30,592 bases of DNA from Bacteroidota bacterium. GTDB taxonomy: Bacteria; Bacteroidota; Bacteroidia; Chitinophagales; Chitinophagaceae. A model generated the notes under the pieces. The model worked only from the letters and a program-made list of their open reading frames with translations. It was not told the DNA's origin and made no database searches. A program made the position numbers and the translations under genes. Position 1 is the stretch's first letter. Each line of letters starts with the position of its first letter. Shown in pieces: positions 1 to 7,656 of this stretch. The stretch lies in contig JAEZLJ010000088.1 of assembly GCA_023415275.1 (NCBI GenBank), forward strand, positions 1 to 30,592. The letters are read 5' to 3'.

Positions 1-1
1 G

Positions 2-541
2 GGGAGGGTGCTGGGTGGGGTAGTACTGGGCCGCAAAGAACTGGTAAAGGAAATTTATTTGTTTTGCCGCAGCACAGGACCAGCGCTTTCTCCTTTCAAC
101 GCCTGGGTGTTAAGCAAGAGCCTGGATACCCTTGAGGTCAGGATGGAGCGACATGCTTCCAATGCACTCTACCTGGCAGAAAACTTAGAAGGCCATGAAA
201 AGATCAGTTGGTTGAAATATCCCTTCCTTCCATCTCACCCACAATTTACTATTGCCAAAAAGCAAATGACCAACGGTGGCGGTATCATTTGTTTTGAATT
301 GAAAGGCGGACTGGAAGCCGGCCGCAGCTTCCTGGATCATCTAAAAATGCTTTCCCTTACAGCTAACCTTGGCGACAGCCGCAGCATTGCTTCCCATCCT
401 GCCAGCACCACGCATGCTAAACTGAGCGAATCAGAAAGAGAGGAAGTGAATATTACACCGGGGCTGATCCGCATTTCTGCCGGTCTAGAAAAAAAGGATG
501 ATATTTTAAATGATATCCTGTCGGCTTTGCAAGCTGTCTGA
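2..541 (+). CDS. metZ: PLP-dependent trans-sulfuration enzyme, C-terminal part (O-succinylhomoserine sulfhydrylase type)
   Basis: This is the 3' part of a gene that enters from the left edge; the open frame starts at base 2 and ends with TGA at 539-541, leaving about 179 residues. The first residues read GRVLGG, the stretch that in Cys/Met-metabolism PLP enzymes follows the cofactor lysine, so the lysine itself lies outside the window. Further on are the SLTANLGDSRSIASHPAS segment and the TPGLIRISAGLE segment typical of the family's C-terminal domain. The family makes homocysteine from an activated homoserine and sulfide, or cleaves/forms cystathionine, in the cytoplasm. The GRVLGG context and AGLEKKDDI ending favour the MetZ branch over cystathionine gamma-lyase, but the missing N-terminal part prevents a firm choice. 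It is separated from the sugar locus by about 450 bases and appears unrelated to it. Confidence 0.8.
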   Translation, partial: GRVLGGVVLGRKELVKEIYLFCRSTGPALSPFNAWVLSKSLDTLEVRMERHASNALYLAENLEGHEKISWLKYPFLPSHPQFTIAKKQMTNGGGIICFELKGGLEAGRSFLDHLKMLSLTANLGDSRSIASHPASTTHAKLSESEREEVNITPGLIRISAGLEKKDDILNDILSALQAV

Positions 542-618
542 CCCTTTTTTTCATTGCCATTTGTACCTGAGGTATAACAATAAAATTGATAAGGTATTGC
601 GCATGTCTTGTAAATAAA

Positions 619-630
619 GACCTGCAGGTC
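619..630. promoter_or_regulatory. Perfect 12-bp palindrome GACCTGCAGGTC
   Basis: GACCTGCAGGTC equals its own reverse complement and lies between the metZ end and the proposed susC promoter. It could be a protein-binding site for a second regulator of the susC operon or chance. No second copy was noticed in another promoter of the window. Confidence 0.2.
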
Positions 631-655
631 CTGAATATTTTAGCAGGTAATTCAT

Positions 656-689
656 TTGGCTGCTGCTATAAGGGGCTATGTATACTTTG
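656..689 (+). promoter_or_regulatory. Possible Bacteroidota-type promoter of the susC operon
   Basis: TTTG at 656-659 and TATACTTTG at 681-689 resemble the Bacteroidota -33 (TTTG) and -7 (TAnnTTTG) elements, with 21 bases between them and one extra base inside the -7 box. Transcription would then start near 693-697, just before the two operators, so a bound repressor would block early elongation. The call rests on motif resemblance and layout only. Confidence 0.35.
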
Positions 690-711
690 AGTTTGGTGAA
701 ATGTTCATTTT

Positions 712-727
712 GCGCAAACGATTGTAT
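712..727. promoter_or_regulatory. LacI-type operator 1 upstream of susC
   Basis: GCGCAAACGATTGTAT matches 12 of 16 positions of the palindrome GCGCAAACGTTTGCGC that recurs in this window; the left half is perfect. Its centre is 33 bases from that of operator 2, about three helical turns, so two repressor dimers could sit on one DNA face. The likely binder is the LacI-family protein encoded at 23891-24922. Confidence 0.65.
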
Positions 728-744
728 TCTATACGATGAATTTT

Positions 745-760
745 GCGCAAACGTTTGACC
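745..760. promoter_or_regulatory. LacI-type operator 2 upstream of susC
   Basis: GCGCAAACGTTTGACC contains the perfect 10-bp palindrome CAAACGTTTG with the central CG step usual for LacI-family operators, and matches 14 of 16 positions of the shared consensus. It lies about 230 bases before the susC start codon. Confidence 0.75.
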
Positions 761-989
761 GCCCTGATTGCATTTTTCAATTCTTCTTTCATGCTATATT
801 GCCTTGTATGTTAGAATTCTGCTAATGAATGATAACAAGCTGCTGCTGATAGATACTGCGATTGCTGCATTCTTCAATGAATGAGAACCGTAATGGTTTT
901 TCTTTCTGCACCCGTATTATTTCTTCAACAGCCGGAATAAAGGTTCTATTTAAACGCTAATAATTATTTATAAAACCAAACAGTCTGAT

Positions 990-3900
990 ATGAAAAGAGC
1001 AGCTACTGCATTTCTATTCCTGCTATTGCTTTTTGGTCATGCTGCCTTTGCGCAGGGTGAGATAAAAGGTACAGTGAGGGATGAGAAGGGACCCTTACAG
1101 GGTGTGTCCGTGCTTGTGAAGCATACAACAAGAGGAACCAGCACGGATGTGCAGGGAAACTTCAGTGTTCGCGCCAATAGCAGGGATACCCTTGTTTTTA
1201 GTTATACAGGCTTTGCCACACAGGAACTGGTGGTAGGCGACCAGCCCGAATATTTCATCACATTAAGTCCTAACGCTAAAGCGCTGGATGATGTGGTGGT
1301 AGTGGGTTATGGAACAAGAAGAAAAGCCTCCTTAACGGGTGCTGTTTCTACCGTAAATGCAGAAGTGTTTCAGTCAAGACCTATTACCAATGCCTATGCA
1401 GGATTGCAGGGAGAGGTACCCGGTACCTATATACAGAGGTATTCAGGACAACCAGGTTCGGAAGATTTTAATCTGAATGTGAGAGGCCCTTCTTCTATCA
1501 ATGGTGCTGCTTCTCCCTTAGTATTGATTGATGGTATAGAGGGTAACCTTGCCTTGTTGAACCCTTCTGATATCGAATCCATTTCCGTGCTTAAAGATGC
1601 ACAGGCTTCTATTTATGGTGCCCGTGGTGCAGGTGGGGTATTCCTGGTGACCACTAAAAAAGGAAAAAGCGGAAATGCAAAGATCACCTACAATAACAAT
1701 TTTGCCATTACCAAAATGACAGGTATGATGGAAAGTCCAACTACCTATCAATTTGCCATAATGGAGAATGAGGCCAATATTCATAATGGAGCTGCACCTA
1801 TGTATACACCAGAGATGCTGCAAAAAATACTGAATAATGATCCTAACCCCATTCCGCATCCATTATATGGTGGCTGGATGTTATTCTTCACTACCACGGA
1901 TTGGGTGAAGGAATTGCTGGAGAATGGCAAGCAACAAAGACATGCCATCAGCGTGTCGGGTAGCAATGCTAATTCCAGCTATTATTTATCTGGCAGCTAC
2001 AGCGACCAGCATGGTGTGGTGAAGTATGCCAATGATAATAATAAGCTCTATAACCTGAGATTGAATTATGATTATAACCTGATGAAGGGTTTAAGGCTTG
2101 AATCCAAGCTTTCCTTTGATCACCAGCACAGGTCTGATATTGCGGGTGTTGGCAACTGGGTAATTGGTGAAGCTATTTTCGGTATGCCCAACCACCCTGC
2201 GTATACACCTGATGGTAAGTTCTTTGCACAAGGTGGCTGGGGGAATGCCGTTGCCTATGCCAAGGAAGCGCCTACTTCATCTTATAATACCCGTAACATC
2301 AATACCAACTTTAAGCTGATAGCCGACCTTGCCCGTGGTTTGAAACTGAACCTGCAGGCAGGTACTAACTATACCGGTAAGAACAGTACAGATATGGGTA
2401 AACCAGTTCCATTGTACCAATGGGATGGCACTTTAGCCTATTACAGCATTGCAAGCCCTGGCCAAAGCTGGGTGGAAGAGCAAAATGCACAGGTAAATTA
2501 TCAGAATTATACCGGTTACCTGCAGTACAACAAGCAGTTGGCAGGGCGTCACAATTTTGACCTGATGGTGGGTAGCTCTTATGAAAAGAATGAATTGAAA
2601 AATGTTACTGCCGGCAGGTATAATATTGTTAGTGACCAAATTTGGGATCTGAACCTGGGAGTAGGTGATATGTACTCAAAAGGTGGTGCCAATCATTGGG
2701 CCATCGGATCTTATTTCTCAAGGCTGGCTTATTCCTTTGATGATAAATACCTGGTAGAGGCAAATTTAAGATATGATGGTTCTTCCAGGTTCCAATTAGC
2801 TGATAAGCAATGGGGGCTATTCCCAGGTATTTCTGCAGGTTGGCGTATTTCCAGGGAATCATTCTTACAGAATGTAAGCTGGATCAACGAATTAAAACTA
2901 AGAGCTTCTTATGGTAAAGTGGGTAATCAGGATGGTATTGGTTACTATGATTTTATTCAGAAGATTAATATCGGAGGAACTTATCCATTTGGAGCAGGCA
3001 GACAGGATCCTTCTGCTAGTTTAGATGGAATGGTTGCCTACAACCGTACATGGGAAACTTTGGTGAATAAGAATATAGGTCTAGATGCAACTATACTTTC
3101 CAACAGGCTGAATTTTACTTTTGATTATTTCAATAAAACCAACAAAGACATGTTGGTTAATCTTACTTCCTATCCAAGGCTATTAGGTGCAACACCACCA
3201 CCATCCAATGATGGAGAATTGAAGACATGGGGTTTTGAAACTTCATTAGGATGGACAGACAAGGTGGGCGGCTTGCAATATTCTGCAAGGGTGATCCTGA
3301 GTGATGCCAATAATAAACTGGTGAACCTGGGCGGTGCTAATACCTACACCTTAGGTATGAACAACATTAGAGAAGGATACCCGATGAACAGCTATTTCGC
3401 TTATGTATTTGATGGTTTGATCAGAACTCAAAAAGAGCTGGATGATTATAAAAAGCTGGAAGGTGTTCCTTCAGGTATTGGCATTGGAGATGCCAGGTTT
3501 AAAGACCTGAATAACGATGGCAAGATAAGCTTGTACAGCGACCAGCCTGGCAGTGATGGTGACGTGACCTTTGTAGGTAATACAGCACCACGTTACAGCT
3601 ATGGCATTAACCTGAGTGTGAAATATAAGGGAATTGACCTGGGTGCTTTCTTCCAGGGAGTGGGTAAACGCACTTTATTCAGGGTGGGTGACTACTCCAT
3701 GCCATGGAGCGATTGGTGGAGACAACCACCTGCATTTTACTATGGTAAGACATGGAATGAAGATCGTCCTGATGCAGAATACCCAAGGCTTTCATTTGGC
3801 GACATCCGCTACTGGAACTACCAGCCGTCTACCATGCAGAAGATCGATGCTTCTTATATCAGGTTGAAGAATTTGCAAATAGGTTATTCGTTGCCAGAGC

Positions 3901-4067
3901 AATTGATCCGTAAGGTGTCTTTAACCAATGCCAGGATCTATGTTAGTGGCCAGGACATTTGGGAAAAGCACCACGTATTAGGTGGCTGGGATCCAGAATC
4001 TGCCGATTGGGGCGGTAACTATCCTTTCCAGCGCTACTATTCTTGTGGTATTGATATAACCTTCTAA
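990..4067 (+). CDS. susC: SusC-type TonB-dependent outer-membrane glycan transporter
   Basis: This 1025-residue protein is the outer-membrane pore that, with its SusD partner, imports oligosaccharides into the periplasm using TonB energy. A signal peptide (residues 1-21, ending AFA) is followed by a carboxypeptidase-D-like regulatory domain (about 24-95), a TonB-box-like DDVVVVGYG (100-108), a plug domain to about residue 235, and a long beta-barrel ending in a C-terminal Phe, as in outer-membrane proteins. Its length is at the usual size for SusC proteins with one N-terminal extension domain. It has no STN domain, so signalling through an ECF-sigma/anti-sigma pair is not expected, and none is seen nearby. 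It leads a five-gene operon, with susD beginning 12 bases after its stop. Two LacI-type operators lie upstream. The family call is secure; the substrate cannot be read from sequence. Confidence 0.97.
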   Translation: MKRAATAFLFLLLLFGHAAFAQGEIKGTVRDEKGPLQGVSVLVKHTTRGTSTDVQGNFSVRANSRDTLVFSYTGFATQELVVGDQPEYFITLSPNAKALDDVVVVGYGTRRKASLTGAVSTVNAEVFQSRPITNAYAGLQGEVPGTYIQRYSGQPGSEDFNLNVRGPSSINGAASPLVLIDGIEGNLALLNPSDIESISVLKDAQASIYGARGAGGVFLVTTKKGKSGNAKITYNNNFAITKMTGMMESPTTYQFAIMENEANIHNGAAPMYTPEMLQKILNNDPNPIPHPLYGGWMLFFTTTDWVKELLENGKQQRHAISVSGSNANSSYYLSGSYSDQHGVVKYANDNNKLYNLRLNYDYNLMKGLRLESKLSFDHQHRSDIAGVGNWVIGEAIFGMPNHPAYTPDGKFFAQGGWGNAVAYAKEAPTSSYNTRNINTNFKLIADLARGLKLNLQAGTNYTGKNSTDMGKPVPLYQWDGTLAYYSIASPGQSWVEEQNAQVNYQNYTGYLQYNKQLAGRHNFDLMVGSSYEKNELKNVTAGRYNIVSDQIWDLNLGVGDMYSKGGANHWAIGSYFSRLAYSFDDKYLVEANLRYDGSSRFQLADKQWGLFPGISAGWRISRESFLQNVSWINELKLRASYGKVGNQDGIGYYDFIQKINIGGTYPFGAGRQDPSASLDGMVAYNRTWETLVNKNIGLDATILSNRLNFTFDYFNKTNKDMLVNLTSYPRLLGATPPPSNDGELKTWGFETSLGWTDKVGGLQYSARVILSDANNKLVNLGGANTYTLGMNNIREGYPMNSYFAYVFDGLIRTQKELDDYKKLEGVPSGIGIGDARFKDLNNDGKISLYSDQPGSDGDVTFVGNTAPRYSYGINLSVKYKGIDLGAFFQGVGKRTLFRVGDYSMPWSDWWRQPPAFYYGKTWNEDRPDAEYPRLSFGDIRYWNYQPSTMQKIDASYIRLKNLQIGYSLPEQLIRKVSLTNARIYVSGQDIWEKHHVLGGWDPESADWGGNYPFQRYYSCGIDITF

Positions 4068-4079
4068 AAATTATTGAAT

Positions 4080-5750
4080 ATGATTCGCATTAAAAATATT
4101 TCATTTTACCTGTTGCTGATTGCTGCAACCGTAGGGTGTAAAAAGAACCTGGATCTGAATCCGTTGGATAAGGTCTCGGATGCATCTTACTGGAAAACCC
4201 CGGACGATTACAAGCTTTTCGCCAATGATTTCTATAATGGCCTTCAAGGTGCCCATAACTACACGGATAATAATGCTGACATAGCATTTGGTGCGGGAAC
4301 GGATATGACGGGTGTAGATAACCGGAGCAAGAGTAATGGCTCTTATTTGCCCCAGGCCAATTCTCCGTTATGGGATAGATCCTATAAATACATCAGGGCC
4401 ACCAATTACCTGCTGGAAAAAGCTGAGACATCCACATTAGGTGCGGACATCGAGCGATGGAAAGGTGAAGCTTTATTTTTCAGAGCTTACAATTACTGGA
4501 ACCTGGTGAAGACCTATGGTGGTGTACCCAAAATTGAAAAAGTGCTGGAAGTAACTTCCCCGGAATTATATACGGCAAAGTCCTCACAGGCGGAGATCAT
4601 TGATTTTATTCTTTCTGACCTGGACAATGCCATTGGAAAACTTCCTTTACAAAGCCAGCTTTCCGGCGATGAATTGGGTAGGGTGACACAGGGAGCTGCA
4701 TTGGCATTAAAAGCCAGGGCAGCGTTGTACCAGGGCACCTGGGCCAAGTATCATGGGGCAGGAGATGCCACTAAATACTTAACGGCTGCCATTGATGCTT
4801 CTGAAAAGCTGGTGGCTTCTCATGAATATGAATTGTACACTGATAAAGGCGCTGACAGTTATAAATACCTTTTTATACTGCAGGGTGATGACAGCAAAGA
4901 AGTAATACTTGCCAAAAGGTATTATGCCAACAGGGCCATACACAACTGGACAAGAGAACTATGGTTCAACTTTATGGTGCCTACTAAGAACCTGGCAGAC
5001 CAGTACCTCGCCAAGGATGGACTTCCGATTACAAAATCACCATTGTTCCAGGGCTATAGCACGCTGACGAGTGAATTTAAAGATAGGGATCCAAGGATGT
5101 CAATGACATTTATTGAGCCAGGATCATCCATATTCTTTGAAGGAGGCATCTGGCAGCCCACATTCCCGGGTTTCAATGGCAGCAATGCCACCCACACGGG
5201 CTATATGCTGCGCAAGTTCCTTGATGAAACATTGGATGCTGCACAATTTAAAGGGGAGTATGATTTCAAAGAGTTCAGGTATGCGGAAACCCTTCTTATA
5301 CTAGCAGAGGCTTTGTATGAAAAAAATGGTTCTATTTCTGATGCTGACCTAGACCGCACCATTAACCAGATCAGGAGCCGGGTAAATATGCCTGCACTGA
5401 CCAATGCGCACGTCAATAATAATGGTTTGAATATGTTGGATGAGATCAGGCGCGAAAGAACGGTGGAGCTGGCATTTGAAGGATTCAGGCGTGATGACCT
5501 GCGCCGCTGGAAGCTGGCGGAAACTGTTTTGCCCCAGGCTTTAAGAGGTGTTAAATTTGTAGGTACAGAATACCAGGCTAAATATCCTGATCTGCAGTTA
5601 GGAACAGACATCCAGGTAGATGCGAATGGATTTATTATAGCAGAACCTGCCTCTGCCCGCAGTTTCCTTCCGAAGCATTACCTTGATCCTATTCCTTTGC
5701 AGCAAATACAGTTGTCGCACGGAACCCTGGTTCAAAATACAGGATGGTAA
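4080..5750 (+). CDS. susD: SusD-type surface glycan-binding lipoprotein
   Basis: A 556-residue lipoprotein that caps the SusC pore and captures glycan at the cell surface. The lipobox TVGC places the lipidated Cys at residue 20, followed by KKNLDLNP, as in many SusD proteins. The N-terminal part carries the TPR-like SusD fold, and near the C-terminus is the ERTVELAFEGFRRDDLRRWK block typical of the family. I start it at the ATG at 4080; an in-frame TTG two codons upstream adds nothing useful. It follows susC by 12 bases and is followed after 78 bases by the hydrolase genes, with a hairpin in that gap. Function as a SusC partner is secure and ligand identity is open. Confidence 0.96.
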   Translation: MIRIKNISFYLLLIAATVGCKKNLDLNPLDKVSDASYWKTPDDYKLFANDFYNGLQGAHNYTDNNADIAFGAGTDMTGVDNRSKSNGSYLPQANSPLWDRSYKYIRATNYLLEKAETSTLGADIERWKGEALFFRAYNYWNLVKTYGGVPKIEKVLEVTSPELYTAKSSQAEIIDFILSDLDNAIGKLPLQSQLSGDELGRVTQGAALALKARAALYQGTWAKYHGAGDATKYLTAAIDASEKLVASHEYELYTDKGADSYKYLFILQGDDSKEVILAKRYYANRAIHNWTRELWFNFMVPTKNLADQYLAKDGLPITKSPLFQGYSTLTSEFKDRDPRMSMTFIEPGSSIFFEGGIWQPTFPGFNGSNATHTGYMLRKFLDETLDAAQFKGEYDFKEFRYAETLLILAEALYEKNGSISDADLDRTINQIRSRVNMPALTNAHVNNNGLNMLDEIRRERTVELAFEGFRRDDLRRWKLAETVLPQALRGVKFVGTEYQAKYPDLQLGTDIQVDANGFIIAEPASARSFLPKHYLDPIPLQQIQLSHGTLVQNTGW

Positions 5751-5781
5751 GCAGTTTTGATAAATAGTATTCATATGGTTG

Positions 5782-5806
5782 AGGATAGGCTGTAATGGCC
5801 TATCCT
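5782..5806 (+). terminator. Hairpin between susD and the GH123-like gene (partial terminator or mRNA-stability stem)
   Basis: AGGATAGGC at 5782-5790 pairs perfectly with GCCTATCCT at 5798-5806 across a 7-base loop. There is only a weak T-rich tail (CTTTT at 5811-5815), so it would not end transcription fully. A stem here would favour more susC-susD mRNA than hydrolase mRNA, an arrangement often seen in SusCD operons. Confidence 0.5.
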
Positions 5807-5828
5807 TATCCTTTTAAAGAAATAGATT

Positions 5829-7652
5829 ATGAAAAAAACCTTAGCTATTATTGGGTTGTTGAACCTGGCTTTTGCTTCCTATGGACAGGTGTACAAGGGT
5901 CAGATGGACTTTTCTAAAGTGCCGGTTCCTCCGGCGCATTACAATGAAGAATATCATTTTGATACCACTGTGAATAGTGCTGCATGGGCCAGCCTGGGAA
6001 AAGGCATGCATGTGGCCTTCGGATCAACAGATCAATTGTATTTCAGAAGTGAAGTGCCGGAATTGGCTAATGCCGTCCAATCATTCCAGGCTACTGCCTG
6101 GAAAGGAGAAAGGGTGAACTCACAGTTACTCGTATGGTCAGCCGACACTTTGAAACAGGTGCGCTTAGTGGTGAACGACCTGAAGAACCGTAATGGTCAA
6201 ACCATTTCAAAAAATAATTTCCAGGTTCATATGGTTCGCTATGTGGTGGGTAATTATCCCTACGGTGCAAAAGATGTAACCTGCGGAGCGAGCCCATATA
6301 AAGACCTTTACCTGATGCCTGATCGCTTTGAAAGCTTTGACCGCTTTGAGCTTCCCGGTAAATCTACCAGGCCTGTTTGGGTGTCAATTGACATTCCGGC
6401 AGGTACAGCGCCAGGAGTATACACTGGAACTGTGGATGTGAAATCAGAAAATTATACCTCTACTGTAAACTTTTCTGTCAATGTGCAGGGACAGTTGTTG
6501 CCAAAGCCTACAGAATGGAAACACCGCCTTGACCTATGGCAAAATCCCTGGGTAGTAGCCTGGAAAAATAATGTCGAGCCATGGTCTGCAGAACATAAGC
6601 AATTGCTCAAGAAGCATCTGAAGCTGTATGCCGACGCCGGTGGTAAATTCATCACTACCTATGCTGTGCATTCTCCATGGGCCGATAATTCTTATATGAT
6701 AGAGGGATCCATGATAGAGTGGACAAAGAAAACGAATGGTAGCTGGAAATTTGACTACAATATTTTTGATGAATATGTGCAAATGGCCATGGACCTGGGC
6801 ATTGATAAGGCCATCACCATTTACACCCCTGTGCCTTGGGGATTCCGGTTTCGATATATGGATGAAAAGTCAGGAAACTATGTGTATGTTTCCTGGACAC
6901 CTGAATCAAAAGAGTTCAAATCTTTCTGGAACATTTTTCTTACGGACCTGAAGAAACACCTGGAGCAGAAAGGCTGGTTTGAAAAGACCTATATAGGTAT
7001 CAATGAAAATGAGATGGAGCAAACATTGGCTGCCATCAAGGTAGTAAAAGGTCATTCTCCAAAATGGAAGATCACTTATGCCGGTGATTATCATAAGGAA
7101 TTGGAAACACTATTGGATGACTATTGTTTTCTGTATGGTAAGGAATCAAATGTGGACGTGGTAAACCAAAGAGCTAAAAGAGGTCAAACCACAACTTACT
7201 ATGTATGTTGCAATCCGCCTGTTCCCAACAATTTTGTTTTTTCTCCTCCCATTGAAGGCAGGTGGATCAGTTGGTACACTACTGCGCATAACTATGATGG
7301 GTTTTTGAGGTGGGCTTATGATGCCTGGCCAAACGACCCGATGAGAGATGCCAGGCATGAATTATGGCCCGCTGGGGATTGCTATCTGGTATATCCTGGT
7401 GGAAATAGCTGTATCCGTTTTGAAAAGTTAAGAGAAGGTATTGTTGATTTTGAAAAGATCCGCATACTTAAAGAAAAAGCTGCCTTGTCAAAAGACCCGG
7501 CAGTTAAAACCCTCTTAGCACGTTTGAATGAACACATGCAGGTATTCCTTGCAGAAAAGGATTTCGATTCGAAAAAGATCACCGCAGATGTAGAAAAAGG
7601 TCGCGACCTGGTGAATCAATTATCTGATAGACTGGTATCAAAACCATTATAA
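5829..7652 (+). CDS. GH123-like glycoside hydrolase (DUF4091 protein)
   Basis: This 607-residue secreted protein has a signal peptide (1-19, ending SYG), a beta-rich N-terminal region (about 40-220) and a C-terminal DUF4091 (beta/alpha)8-like domain (about 230-560). Characterised GH123/DUF4091 enzymes are beta-N-acetylgalactosaminidases that act by substrate assistance using an adjacent Asp-Glu pair. Here the matching segment at 389-396 reads IGINENEM, giving Asn392-Glu393: the acid/base Glu is kept but the Asp that polarises the 2-acetamido group is Asn. Relatives I recall often read DERPM at this place. The enzyme may act on another sugar or use a different residue. Third gene of the operon, with four bases before the next start. 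Membership of DUF4091 is firm; GalNAcase activity is only a guess. Confidence 0.82.
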   Translation: MKKTLAIIGLLNLAFASYGQVYKGQMDFSKVPVPPAHYNEEYHFDTTVNSAAWASLGKGMHVAFGSTDQLYFRSEVPELANAVQSFQATAWKGERVNSQLLVWSADTLKQVRLVVNDLKNRNGQTISKNNFQVHMVRYVVGNYPYGAKDVTCGASPYKDLYLMPDRFESFDRFELPGKSTRPVWVSIDIPAGTAPGVYTGTVDVKSENYTSTVNFSVNVQGQLLPKPTEWKHRLDLWQNPWVVAWKNNVEPWSAEHKQLLKKHLKLYADAGGKFITTYAVHSPWADNSYMIEGSMIEWTKKTNGSWKFDYNIFDEYVQMAMDLGIDKAITIYTPVPWGFRFRYMDEKSGNYVYVSWTPESKEFKSFWNIFLTDLKKHLEQKGWFEKTYIGINENEMEQTLAAIKVVKGHSPKWKITYAGDYHKELETLLDDYCFLYGKESNVDVVNQRAKRGQTTTYYVCCNPPVPNNFVFSPPIEGRWISWYTTAHNYDGFLRWAYDAWPNDPMRDARHELWPAGDCYLVYPGGNSCIRFEKLREGIVDFEKIRILKEKAALSKDPAVKTLLARLNEHMQVFLAEKDFDSKKITADVEKGRDLVNQLSDRLVSKPL

Positions 7653-7656
7653 AACT

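Larger units (their letters stand above)
542..989. other. Intergenic region carrying the susC control region
   Basis: This 448-base stretch has no credible coding frame. It holds a perfect 12-bp palindrome at 619-630, a possible promoter at 656-689 and two LacI-type operators at 712-760, all upstream of susC. The remaining roughly 230 bases before the susC start show no clear hairpin or riboswitch fold to my eye; they would form a long 5' leader if transcription starts near 695. Confidence 0.6.

Noticed and set aside
5201..5611. 136-residue open frame on the minus strand inside susD
   Set aside because: It lies fully opposite strongly conserved susD sequence, is rich in Ser/Arg/Leu as antisense frames are, and resembles no family.
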